Position numbers and translations under genes: made by a program. A DNA stretch of 21,450 nucleotides from Syncephalis plumigaleata (Eukaryota; Zoopagomycota; Zoopagomycetes; Zoopagales; Piptocephalidaceae). Each line of letters starts with the position of its first letter. Position 1 is the stretch's first letter. The notes beneath the pieces are model-generated. The model was not told the origin of the DNA, did not search any database, and worked only from the letters and a program-made list of their open reading frames with translations. Shown here in pieces: positions 1 through 8,338 of the stretch. The stretch covers positions 1 through 21,450 of the forward strand of contig JAIXMF010000239.1 of assembly GCA_025201365.1 (NCBI GenBank), read 5' to 3'.

Positions 1-125
1 TGGATGATGATGATGATGCAGCAATATAGCAACAGCAATAGCAGTAATGATTGCTGATCGATGAAGGCAAATAAATGAGAGCGTCATTAGGAGTGAAAGA
101 ACGCATGCAGCATCTATTAAAATGC

Positions 126-1351
<1,226 letters not shown>

Positions 1352-2212
1352 GTTGATATGAAATCAAACGACAATAAGCAAGTCTACAGAAACAACAAAA
1401 AAGATGACTACAGAGGCCGCAATAAAAGCAACGCAGGTCGTACGAGAGAGAGAGAGAGAGAGGAATAAATGGACGGATGATACTAGGAAATCAGATGTAA
1501 TAGAAGTACTAGTAGTTATAATAGTTAGTTATAATAGTAGCTGTAATAGTAGTAGTAAGTAGTAAGTAGTAGGGCAAGGGAAGAGGGGAGAGAGAGGCGA
1601 CAAAGCGTAGCTAGTTCTGCAGGTGTTTAAACGTTGGCACCTTACACAGTATAATATTCACGTAAACGAAAGCTCAAACCAATTGGCAAGTATACCAGTG
1701 TAGCAATCAAGTGAATAGACGACAGCCAATATAGACGTACTGAAGCGTACAAGTGGATGATGAGAAACAGTAGATGTGTGAAGTCCAAAGAGGAGTAGTA
1801 GTAATGGTGATGGTGGTGGTGGTGGTGATGGTAGTAGTAAAGAAAGCGAGGAGAGAAAGAATAAACGAGAAAGGGGTGGCGGAGTGGCCGTGAAGCGCGG
1901 TATACAAGTAGGCAAACGTTTGTGTGTGTGTGCGTGTATGGGTGTGTACTAATAATGAAGAGAGAGAGAGAGGGAGAATTCTTCACAGGGAAGGGCGAGT
2001 TGATAAAAGGGGCAATTGCCAATGAGGAGAAAAAGGAAACTGGACGGATGAAATCAGCCAGTGAAATAACGACCTCGTGCGGACAGTGAAGCGTGTGCGC
2101 GTCCATGCCATACATTGTATACTCGTATGCTTGTATGAAATGATACTGATGCTGATGCTGATGAATGGCCAAGTGGTCGGTTGTACCAGTGTGGCAGTAC
2201 TGTATGTACTAT

Positions 2213-2218
<6 letters not shown>

Positions 2219-2243
<25 letters not shown>
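2219..2243. repeat. TG dinucleotide microsatellite
   Basis: Twelve uninterrupted TG units followed by a T. It explains the Cys/Val-rich reading frames that cross this position. Confidence 0.95.
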
Positions 2244-2288
2244 ATGAAGTTGAATGTGTTATCTCTCATTTCTTCTACTTACGCGCAT

Positions 2289-2325
2289 CACATCTTACAC
2301 TTGAAGCGGTCAAGTGTAAGATGTG
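2289..2325. repeat. Perfect 16-bp inverted repeat with 5-nt loop
   Basis: CACATCTTACACTTGA (2289-2304) is followed by the loop AGCGG and then its exact reverse complement (2310-2325). There is no T-run directly after it and no neighbouring gene to which it can be assigned. Confidence 0.9.
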
Positions 2326-2885
2326 GCATGTACGATTTACAAAAGAAAACACCATGTGGCATTGTTTTCAAGGTTGCCGTGTGTTGTCTAACGTGGCATA
2401 CGTGCATCGCATCACTATCATCGCTATCAGCAACGACACTAGCGGTGACAACGTGGTGCGATAACCCTCATGACTAGAAAGCATGCTCGATATCAAAGTA
2501 AGAAATGGACCGTTCTAGAAACCACCTGATTCACTCGTAAAGCAGCAACAGCATCAGCAGTAATAGCAGTAATAGCAGCATGTATAGGTATCCATGTGCA
2601 CGTGCGTGATCAATGTTTAATAATGAACAATCATAAGCATTATTACTTTTGCTACTATTACTAATGCTACTACTTGTCGTAGTTGTAATGGTTAATACGA
2701 GACAGGTATAAATGAATGGCAATCACTAAATAAGGAGATTTTTTTTATTAATTTACTAACAATGAATAACGAATGGAAACAAGGGCTGTTTCATCTGCAA
2801 GATTCCTTTGTAGCCAGGGTAGTCTTGCAAGTCCAAGCAGGGAGGGAGCAGATGCCGTGTCAATGCAGTGCATCGCACTTGGTAT

Positions 2886-2948
2886 CTGTCCGTCTGTCTG
2901 TCCGTCTGTCTGTCTCTCTGTACGTCTGTCTCTCTGTACGTCTGTTTG
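2886..2948. repeat. Imperfect GTCT tetranucleotide tract
   Basis: Repeats of GTCT and GTCC with TCTC and GTAC interruptions. The interruptions suggest an ageing microsatellite. Confidence 0.9.
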
Positions 2949-3411
2949 TACTACATGTACATTTGCTATTGCTATTATTACTGTTGACTGACTTGACCTC
3001 CTACTATTATGCAGAGTAGCAAATGCTGCCGCAGATGCAATAACCATTTTTATTGCCGAATATATTCCGCTGTTGGCGTTTGAGGAATTGGCTTGGCCTA
3101 TGCGTTCATGATAGAGTACTACTACTACTAATACTATTGGTAACAGGAGAACAATTAGGGTAGGCTATTCATGAACTACAGGTTTGAGCGTGTGAGGAGT
3201 CTTCCATCTACCATGTGTTCTTCAAGTCATGCTTTACAGGCTTAGCACTGGATTGGCATAATGATGCAGTCTATCTCTTGCTTCTTGTTACTTGCTCTAT
3301 CAGTAGATAATAGATGGATGATCCATTTATCGACTAGCAATATGTAAATCAATGTAGCTATGTTATGTCTTTCAACTACCAAATACTAATGATACACGCT
3401 ATAATCTATGA

Positions 3412-3448
3412 TACAGTGTTTTTCCATCCAATTTGCGCATTTATCCTT
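3412..3448 (+). repeat. Left terminal inverted repeat and TA of the older element
   Basis: Begins TACAG. Pairs with 8178-8214 in inverted orientation, with mismatches only at 3417, 3418, 3440 and 3444. Confidence 0.85.
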
Positions 3449-3483
3449 TAACATTTGCAGTTTATTAATAAACAGATTAACAC

Positions 3484-3633
3484 AATTACACTTTAATATG
3501 AAGAATATTATACATGAATATATATTTTGCTTTTACCCTTTTCTCTTTATTAATATCGAACTAAATAAAGTAACTTGGGATTTTCCTCCTATAAATAGTG
3601 CCTAATGTGAGCATGTATATTTCTCGCTTATCC
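3484..3633 (+). repeat. DIRS inverted terminal repeat (3' end of element)
   Basis: Bases 3504-3633 are the exact reverse complement of 7516-7645 (130 bp). The outermost 20 bases differ from the other ITR, as expected for DIRS, where each outer end is templated separately by the internal complementary region. A TATAAATA motif at 3590-3597 points inward, mirroring the one in the other ITR. Confidence 0.95.
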
Positions 3634-3675
3634 GTTCTTCGCGGTCAATTCATGCTTGCGGAGGGTGTGGTGGGT

Positions 3676-3788
3676 AATATATATTCATGTATAATATTCT
3701 TCATATTAAAGTGTAATTTTCATCAAATAAATTCTCTAGAAAATTACTTTAATATTCATAATATTATACATGAATATATATTTTGCTT
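3676..3788. repeat. DIRS internal complementary region
   Basis: Bases 3676-3718 are the reverse complement of the left outer end (3484-3526). Bases 3715-3788 are the reverse complement of the right outer end (7617-7690). The two blocks share AATT at 3715-3718, the same tetranucleotide found at both element borders. The region thus joins both termini head to head, as in the DIRS-1 model where it templates completion of the ends during circle formation. The recombinase stop codon (3787-3789) overlaps its edge. Confidence 0.95.
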
Positions 3789-4779
3789 ATTCAGCTGACG
3801 CAAAGTGTACTGGACTTAAATCTAACACTTTTTCTGTAACATTACTTCTTAATAAACGCTGGCGTCTGTAATGTTTTTCGAATGTGCGTGCATCTGCCCA
3901 ATTGCCTAGTGTAATGATGTCATCGTGTGGTACACCTCTTTCAAGTGCTAAATCTGAAGCGATTGATCTGACACGAGGAGTTGGGCGAATGTCTGTTGAG
4001 AGCGCTGTCAACTTTGACAACCAAGAAGCAATGGTGTTATCGGCGACTTTATTGTGAGGCTTGCCTAACTTAGTGAATAGGTAGTTGTTTCTGACGATAT
4101 ATTGTGGGTGTTGTAATAGTGTTTCGTATGCTTGTACGGGGCATAGCTGTGGGATGTTGCTGTTAGGTGGAATAATGATTGGTTTAGTAATCGACTCCTT
4201 CTTTCGCTTTTCTTTCGGATTAATGATGTATAGCTGTAGGCCTTCGTCAGTTGTTTTTGATTGTGATCTGCAAATTCTATTGATATCAGAGGGTCTCAAT
4301 AGTGCTGACATTGCCAGTAAGTAAGCCGTTTTTCGTCGTAGTTGATCAAAATCAGCTGCTGGTGACGTCGGTATGGCGTATAAGTGACGTAATGTGGGCG
4401 TAATATCAACTTTTGATTTATTCAGTGGACGTGGGATGTATTTGAAGTTCCTTATCAGTGCTTGTATGTCAGGATTGGTTTTGATTGATTCAGGGCGTGT
4501 GTGTAGCTTGACAATTGCTGCTCTATAAGTTTGTAGAGTTGCTTTGCTGTAGCCTGCTTCATGTGCATCTGCTATGAAATTAACCAAATCTGCTGATGTA
4601 AATTTGCTGATATTGATATCCCTTTGGATTGCCCATGAAATGAATAATTGTTGACCTCTGATGTACGTTTTGTGCTTTACTTCTGCTAGAACTTTCACTG
4701 CCTTGTCCGAATATCCTGGCTCCTCATATTTTCGCTTGAGACACTCCACACGGATATTCTCCACTTGTGATTTGTCCAT
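3787..4779 (-). CDS. DIRS tyrosine recombinase, 330 aa
   Basis: Site-specific recombinase that would insert the circular DIRS intermediate. I start it at the ATG at 4779 (MDKSQVENIRV), which opens the recombinase-like part, although the same frame is open back to 6903. The N-terminal half resembles a SAM-like core-binding domain (TYIRGQQLFISWAIQ, then GYSKATLQTYRAAI). The catalytic half shows Arg in ALLRPSDINRI, a Lys-rich turn, the second box PRVRSIASDLALERG, and the nucleophile Tyr in FEKHYRR, preceded by LGNWADARTF. In the usual HxxR box the His position appears to be Pro (PRVR). The frame overlaps the RT frame by 85 nt and ends in the internal complementary region. Confidence 0.9.
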   Translation of the reverse strand: MDKSQVENIRVECLKRKYEEPGYSDKAVKVLAEVKHKTYIRGQQLFISWAIQRDINISKFTSADLVNFIADAHEAGYSKATLQTYRAAIVKLHTRPESIKTNPDIQALIRNFKYIPRPLNKSKVDITPTLRHLYAIPTSPAADFDQLRRKTAYLLAMSALLRPSDINRICRSQSKTTDEGLQLYIINPKEKRKKESITKPIIIPPNSNIPQLCPVQAYETLLQHPQYIVRNNYLFTKLGKPHNKVADNTIASWLSKLTALSTDIRPTPRVRSIASDLALERGVPHDDIITLGNWADARTFEKHYRRQRLLRSNVTEKVLDLSPVHFASAE

Positions 4780-6731
4780 GGCCAACTGGCGGAAGGGGAG
4801 GTAGTTTGCGCGTGGTGTTGTGGGTCGAGTATTATTGGGGGAGCTGTGGCTAAGTTGCTCAGTATGGGGAACCACATTGCTGACGGCCAGAATGGCGTCA
4901 CTATCGTTGCTTGTGCTATCTTCTCCTGTTGTATCTTGTTCACACATTTGGATATCAAGTTCCACGGCGGATTCAGGTAAGGATGGCTGAATTGTCTCCA
5001 GCTGATTGATAGTGCATCTGTGGCTATCGCGTGAGGGTCTGGCTTCCACGCTACATACGTTGGTAGTAGATGAGACGTTCGATCGGCGAATAGATCTACG
5101 TCGTGTTGACCGTACCTGCGTTGTATCTGTGCAAATGTGCGTGGATGTATTTGCCATAAGTTCTTGAGGTAGAACTTGCGCGATGCGTAGTCTGCTTCGG
5201 TATTCTGAGAGCCTGGAATGTGTTTGGCTCGAATCTGAATGTTCCTCTTGAGACACATCTCCCATATCTGCGTTGCTAGTGAGCTGAGTTGACGAGATCT
5301 CGTTCCTCCCTGCTTGTTGATGTATGACTTCGCCGTCGTGTTGTCTGTGCGTATCAGAATCGTCGTATTCGATAGTTGCGGTAATGATTTGATCATCAAT
5401 TCGATTGCTTTCAGCTCTCTCCAATTGATTGATTGCTTCGCTTCTTCGTGTGACCATAGACCTTGTATCATGTTGTTCTTGTAAACTCCACCCCATCCCT
5501 TGTCGCTGGCATCCACATAGATTGATGATGTTGGTGGACGTGTTATTAGTGATCTGCCGTTCCACTTGGATAGGTTGGTGGACCACCATCTCAGTTCTCG
5601 CTTGCAATCTGCTGGTAGCGTCTGTTTGCTGTCCCAGTTCTTGTTGTTCTTCACATGGGAATTCTTGAAGAACATCAATGCTTGGGTGTACAAGTTCACA
5701 GGAAATATTGCGATCGTCGCTGCCTTGATTCTCATTGTGAGACTGTGGATCATTCGAGGTGTTGTCGTATTGCTGTTGAGCACTGCTTTGATCGATTTGC
5801 GTATGTCGCGGATCTTCTTGGTGGGAAGCTTGATGGTCATCGTCTTCGTTTCTATCTTGAAGCCTAGGTGAACTAGAGACTGCGTTGGAGTGAGCTGTGA
5901 CTTCTTGGGATTCCACAGCCAACCTAGTTCTGCTAGTTTGGCCATTATTGTGTTTGTGTGACATTTCGATTCCTGCTTTGAGCTGGCGATGATGATCCAA
6001 TCGTCTAGGTATGCTGAAATTCGAATGCCTATTGACCTTGCCCATGCTAATACGGGCTTTGTTAAACGTGTAAAAACCCACGGGACTACTGACAGGCCGA
6101 AGGGTGTGGTGCGAAATTGGAATGTTTCTCCTTCCCAATTGAAACGGAGGTACTTTCTTGAGCTGCGATGTACCAAAATGTGTAGGAAGGCGTCGGTAAT
6201 GTCTATGGACGTGAGGTAGTCGTTTTTCCTTACTAGCTGGGTGACCTGTTGGATTGTCTCCATCTTGAAGTGAGGGGATATAACGTGCTGATTCAGTGCC
6301 TTCAGATTGAACACTGGTCGATAGCCTCCGTTCCACTTCGGGATGACAAACATGGGACTCATGTAACCTGGCGTATTCGTGGCAGGCTCTATTGCTCGTT
6401 TGGCCAATAGACTGTTGATCTCTTGCCTCAGTAATACGCGCTGTTCCTGGTTGAGCGGGATCGTCGGTCGCACTTTGTTTGAGATTGGTGGCCACTTGCT
6501 GAAATGTATCCGGAAACCTTCTTTGACGACGGCATGTACCCACTTGCTGTCTGTCAATCGAGCCCAGGCTAGATGGAAGCGCTGGAATCTGCCTCCTACT
6601 GTTGGTTGTTGTTGTTGTTGTTGTTGTGGTGGTGGTTGCCTCTGTTGAATTGGGGCTTGACTCTGCCTCCTCTTCTGTTGTTGTTGGCTTGGTTGAATGG
6701 GCGCTTCTGGTAAGAGTTCCTGTTGTGCCAA
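4695..6731 (-). CDS. DIRS reverse transcriptase / RNase H / methyltransferase-like polyprotein, 678 aa
   Basis: Copies the element RNA into DNA. After a Gln-rich N-terminus come RT blocks: PLNQEQRVLLRQEI, PKWNGGYRPVFNLKALN, LTSIDITDAFLHI (first catalytic Asp), FRTTPFGLSVVPWVF, and the active-site box AYLDDWIII. RNase H follows with IYVDASDKGWGGV, NWRELKAIELM and RTDNTTAKSYI carrying the acidic residues, then HIPGSQNTEADYASR. The C-terminal part has DVDLFADRTSHLLP and YLNPPWNLI, the NPPW box expected of the DAM-like methyltransferase domain of DIRS elements. It begins inside gag (136-nt overlap) in a different frame, so expression needs frameshifting, internal initiation or a separate RNA. No internal stop is present. 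Confidence 0.95.
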   Translation of the reverse strand: MAQQELLPEAPIQPSQQQQKRRQSQAPIQQRQPPPQQQQQQQPTVGGRFQRFHLAWARLTDSKWVHAVVKEGFRIHFSKWPPISNKVRPTIPLNQEQRVLLRQEINSLLAKRAIEPATNTPGYMSPMFVIPKWNGGYRPVFNLKALNQHVISPHFKMETIQQVTQLVRKNDYLTSIDITDAFLHILVHRSSRKYLRFNWEGETFQFRTTPFGLSVVPWVFTRLTKPVLAWARSIGIRISAYLDDWIIIASSKQESKCHTNTIMAKLAELGWLWNPKKSQLTPTQSLVHLGFKIETKTMTIKLPTKKIRDIRKSIKAVLNSNTTTPRMIHSLTMRIKAATIAIFPVNLYTQALMFFKNSHVKNNKNWDSKQTLPADCKRELRWWSTNLSKWNGRSLITRPPTSSIYVDASDKGWGGVYKNNMIQGLWSHEEAKQSINWRELKAIELMIKSLPQLSNTTILIRTDNTTAKSYINKQGGTRSRQLSSLATQIWEMCLKRNIQIRAKHIPGSQNTEADYASRKFYLKNLWQIHPRTFAQIQRRYGQHDVDLFADRTSHLLPTYVAWKPDPHAIATDALSISWRQFSHPYLNPPWNLISKCVNKIQQEKIAQATIVTPFWPSAMWFPILSNLATAPPIILDPQHHAQTTSPSASWPWTNHKWRISVWSVSSENMRSQDIRTRQ

Positions 6732-7426
6732 TTGGATTGATCCTGCCCGCCAGCGTTTCGTGGCGGGTCCGCTCGAAAAAACTGCTGGGCTTTTTTGTGT
6801 TCCAGTATGGCCTTCTTTTGGTTGCTTTGCTCAATGAAAGCTTGTTGGATAATTGCAAGGTCTTCCTTTGGTTGCTCTTCTTTCTGAATGAGTGTGAAGT
6901 CACTGTCCATTGACTTGAGGACCATATCCATTCTAAACGATTTCACAGTGTGAATCGTGTTTAACAGCAACGATCTAATATCGTCTAGAGCTACTACAAA
7001 CTGGCGATCAGCTTCCTGGTCTGCTTGTAGGATTGCTTGTTGTAGGATAACATCTAGCGGGCGTACAACGCCTGTTAATAAATATGCTATTTGCTTGAAT
7101 CGGCTGTCGTATGCCTTCTGATACTTGTTAAGTTTTGAGCTCGATTCATAGCTACTGACTGGCGTATAGTCAATACCTTCTATTGGAGCGTAGGCATCGA
7201 CTATTGCCTTCTTGTCTTTCTCAGATAAGCTAAAGTTATCCAGCCTTGCTGACCATGAACTGACGTGGTTAACAAAGTTTTCGTCCGGAATCCAGGTGTC
7301 CTTCTGCCTGGTCGGGAGTTGAACCTGCAGAGTTTCTTGCATCTGTTTGAACTGCTGCATAGCTTCTTGCATTTGCTGCCACATCGCCATCATCTCCTGT
7401 GGGTTGAAACCTTGATTTTGTTCCAT
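6596..7426 (-). CDS. DIRS gag-like protein, 276 aa
   Basis: First frame of the retrotransposon and the likely structural RNA-binding protein. It begins with a Gln/Met-rich helical segment (QQMQEAMQQFKQMQETLQ), continues with a helical middle (about residues 45-170), and ends in a basic, Asn/Arg/Gly-rich tail with an NNRRGGR motif, a His/Asn run and glutamines. No CCHC knuckle is visible, so the tail probably binds RNA. The ATG at 7426 is 126 bp inside a TATAAATA motif in the ITR. The Asn/Gln tail comes from a TTG/GTT triplet tract at about 6602-6630 and overlaps the start of the RT frame. Function is by position and composition, not by domain match. Confidence 0.85.
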   Translation of the reverse strand: MEQNQGFNPQEMMAMWQQMQEAMQQFKQMQETLQVQLPTRQKDTWIPDENFVNHVSSWSARLDNFSLSEKDKKAIVDAYAPIEGIDYTPVSSYESSSKLNKYQKAYDSRFKQIAYLLTGVVRPLDVILQQAILQADQEADRQFVVALDDIRSLLLNTIHTVKSFRMDMVLKSMDSDFTLIQKEEQPKEDLAIIQQAFIEQSNQKKAILEHKKAQQFFRADPPRNAGGQDQSNWHNRNSYQKRPFNQANNNRRGGRVKPQFNRGNHHHNNNNNNNQQ

Positions 7427-7490
7427 TGCAAATGTTGTAAATAACGCTATATAAAATATAATGATAATAGAACGCTTTAACTAGAACTTT

Positions 7491-7504
7491 GCGGTGATGA
7501 CCGC
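7491..7504 (-). other. Small hairpin in the DIRS gag leader
   Basis: GCGGT, a 4-nt GATG loop, then ACCGC, between the ITR TATA motif and the gag ATG. It would fold in the 5' leader of the element RNA. Role unknown. Confidence 0.5.
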
Positions 7505-7515
7505 GAAAGAGAAAA

Positions 7516-7690
7516 GGATAAGCGAGAAATATACATGCTCACATTAGGCACTATTTATAGGAGGAAAATCCCAAGTTACTTTATTTAGTTCGATATTAAT
7601 AAAGAGAAAAGGGTAAAAGCAAAATATATATTCATGTATAATATTATGAATATTAAAGTAATTTTCTAGAGAATTTATTTGATGAAAATT
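7516..7690 (-). repeat. DIRS inverted terminal repeat (5' end of element)
   Basis: Bases 7516-7645 are identical in inverted orientation to 3504-3633. The outer 45 bases extend beyond the left ITR and are matched instead by the internal complementary region. It carries the likely promoter for gag. Confidence 0.95.
7552..7559 (-). promoter_or_regulatory. TATAAATA motif in the DIRS ITR, candidate core promoter
   Basis: The motif reads toward gag and lies 126 bp upstream of its ATG. An identical copy sits in the other ITR (3590-3597), pointing inward on the plus strand. Placement fits a Pol II TATA box but activity is inferred. Confidence 0.5.
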
Positions 7691-7815
7691 GTTAACACCA
7701 TTATCACCGTAGATATGCCAATTGACACAGCATGATAATAATAACAATTCAGTATTAGTAATGGATCATTTATTGATAGCGATAACTATCATCATCAATT
7801 TTATAAGGTAGATGA

Positions 7816-8070
7816 TACAAGTGTACTAGTATAGTTGGATATTGCCATGTCATGTACTTACAAGTAGCTATTAATTATCGTGTATGGAATCGGGATATGG
7901 CTGCATGTTTGAATTTTATTCAGATTATTCGCAGTGTTCGTGAGGACAACCCTATTCCAACACAATTCCAGCGACGTGCCGTTTCTCCTCCTGAGCCTAG
8001 TACGTCCGCAAAAAATTCACTAAATGAAGATCAAGATCAAGAGGGATCTAAACATCAAATAACAAATTAA
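7816..8070 (+). pseudogene. C-terminal fragment resembling a Fanzor (eukaryotic TnpB-like) RNA-guided nuclease
   Basis: The frame opens after a stop at 7813-7815 and ends at TAA 8068-8070. It contains VWNRDMAACLNFIQIIRS followed by P and FQRR, resembling the WNRDVNAAxNI...RP..RR signature at the C-terminus of TnpB and Fanzor proteins. The Asp in NRDM corresponds to the last RuvC catalytic Asp. The usual CxxC zinc-finger pairs before it are not recognisable, and nothing remains of the N-terminal, wedge or earlier RuvC parts, so this is a remnant. A Ser/Pro then acidic tail of about 35 residues follows. It sits inside a TA-flanked TIR element, a known setting for Fanzor genes. A chance match of the short motif cannot be excluded without a search. 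Confidence 0.55.
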
Positions 8071-8073
8071 CCA

Positions 8074-8112
8074 GGTTGTATCGTCAACCGCCACACTGTC
8101 GCCCAAACGACA
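8074..8112 (+). ncRNA. Two tandem hairpins after the Fanzor-like frame, possible guide RNA scaffold remnant
   Basis: GGTTG/CAACC (8074-8078 and 8085-8089, 6-nt loop) is followed by TGTCG/CGACA (8097-8101 and 8108-8112, 6-nt loop). They lie between the Fanzor-like stop codon and the right end of the element, the place where TnpB and Fanzor systems encode their guide RNA. Stems of 5 bp are short and can arise by chance, so this is suggestive only. Confidence 0.3.
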
Positions 8113-8177
8113 ATGGCACCCAAAATACGGAGTAGTAATACTTGTAAGTGTTAACTATCATTTATTCGTAAAAACAG

Positions 8178-8214
8178 AAGGCTAACTGCGCAAATTGGAT
8201 GGAAAAAGCCTGTA
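8178..8214 (-). repeat. Right terminal inverted repeat and TA of the older element
   Basis: Reads TACAGGC inward on the minus strand and pairs with 3412-3448 at 33 of 37 positions. Confidence 0.85.
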
Positions 8215-8338
8215 TGTTAAACATATAAAGTGATAGTTTATTGTAAAAAGTCAAATCAACCTATTCATATTATTGTAACTTATGATATATATATATATAT
8301 TCGTAGATTTTAATTATATATTAAACCATGAACGGTAA

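Larger units (their letters stand above)
1352..3411. other. Gene-poor, microsatellite-rich intergenic region
   Basis: About 2 kb upstream of RAC1 with no gene I can support. The first few hundred bases should hold the RAC1 promoter and leader, but I see no decisive core element. It contains a GA repeat (1444-1462), a TGG/TGA/TAG triplet tract (about 1795-1840), GT-rich patches (about 1919-1950), a TG repeat (2219-2243) and a GTCT-type tract (2886-2948). There is a perfect long hairpin at 2289-2325. The reading frames here are mostly translated simple sequence. A short coding-like stretch near 3016-3110 is discussed under findings. Confidence 0.7.
3484..7690 (-). mobile_element. Complete DIRS-type tyrosine recombinase retrotransposon
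   Basis: This 4207-bp element reads right to left: outer ITR (7690 inward), gag, RT/RNase H/methyltransferase-like frame, tyrosine recombinase, internal complementary region, then the second ITR. This is the known DIRS layout, in which reverse transcription gives a circle that the recombinase integrates without a longer target duplication. AATT is present at both borders (3484-3487 and 7687-7690). The flanks rejoin to a site with the palindrome ACAATTGT. The 130-bp inner parts of the two ITRs are identical and all three frames are open, so insertion looks recent and the copy may be autonomous. It lies within the left end of an older TIR element. Confidence 0.95.
3414..8212. mobile_element. 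TA-flanked TIR element (Tc1/mariner-like ends) split by a DIRS insertion
   Basis: Bases 3412-3448 match the reverse complement of 8178-8214 at 33 of 37 positions, including the shared core CCATCCAATTTGCGCA. Both ends begin TA then CAG (CAGTG on the left, CAGGC on the right), which is the typical layout of Tc1/mariner superfamily ends with a TA target duplication. Weaker resemblance continues inward, for example TTAACAC on both sides. Removing the DIRS at 3484-7690 leaves an element of about 596 bp holding 74 bp on the left and 522 bp on the right. The right part carries a Fanzor-like C-terminal fragment. No DDE transposase remains, so it is non-autonomous. Superfamily assignment is inference from ends and TSD only. 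Confidence 0.75.

Noticed and set aside
1642-2172. Minus-strand 176-codon frame and its overlapping neighbours
   Set aside because: They translate triplet and dinucleotide repeats into His, Tyr and Pro runs. No domain, splice context or conserved block is seen.
3408-3798. Small plus-strand frames in the DIRS end
   Set aside because: They lie in the inverted terminal repeat and internal complementary region. The same peptide is read from the other ITR, which is a repeat effect and not a gene.
5429-6648. Plus-strand frames across the DIRS
   Set aside because: Antisense shadows of the RT and gag frames, often Cys/Val-rich, with no independent signal.
4780-6903. Upstream part of the 1038-codon minus-strand frame as a separate protein
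   Set aside because: It is the alternative frame of the RT/RNase H coding sequence, with Thr/Ser/Gln-rich shadow composition and no domain of its own.
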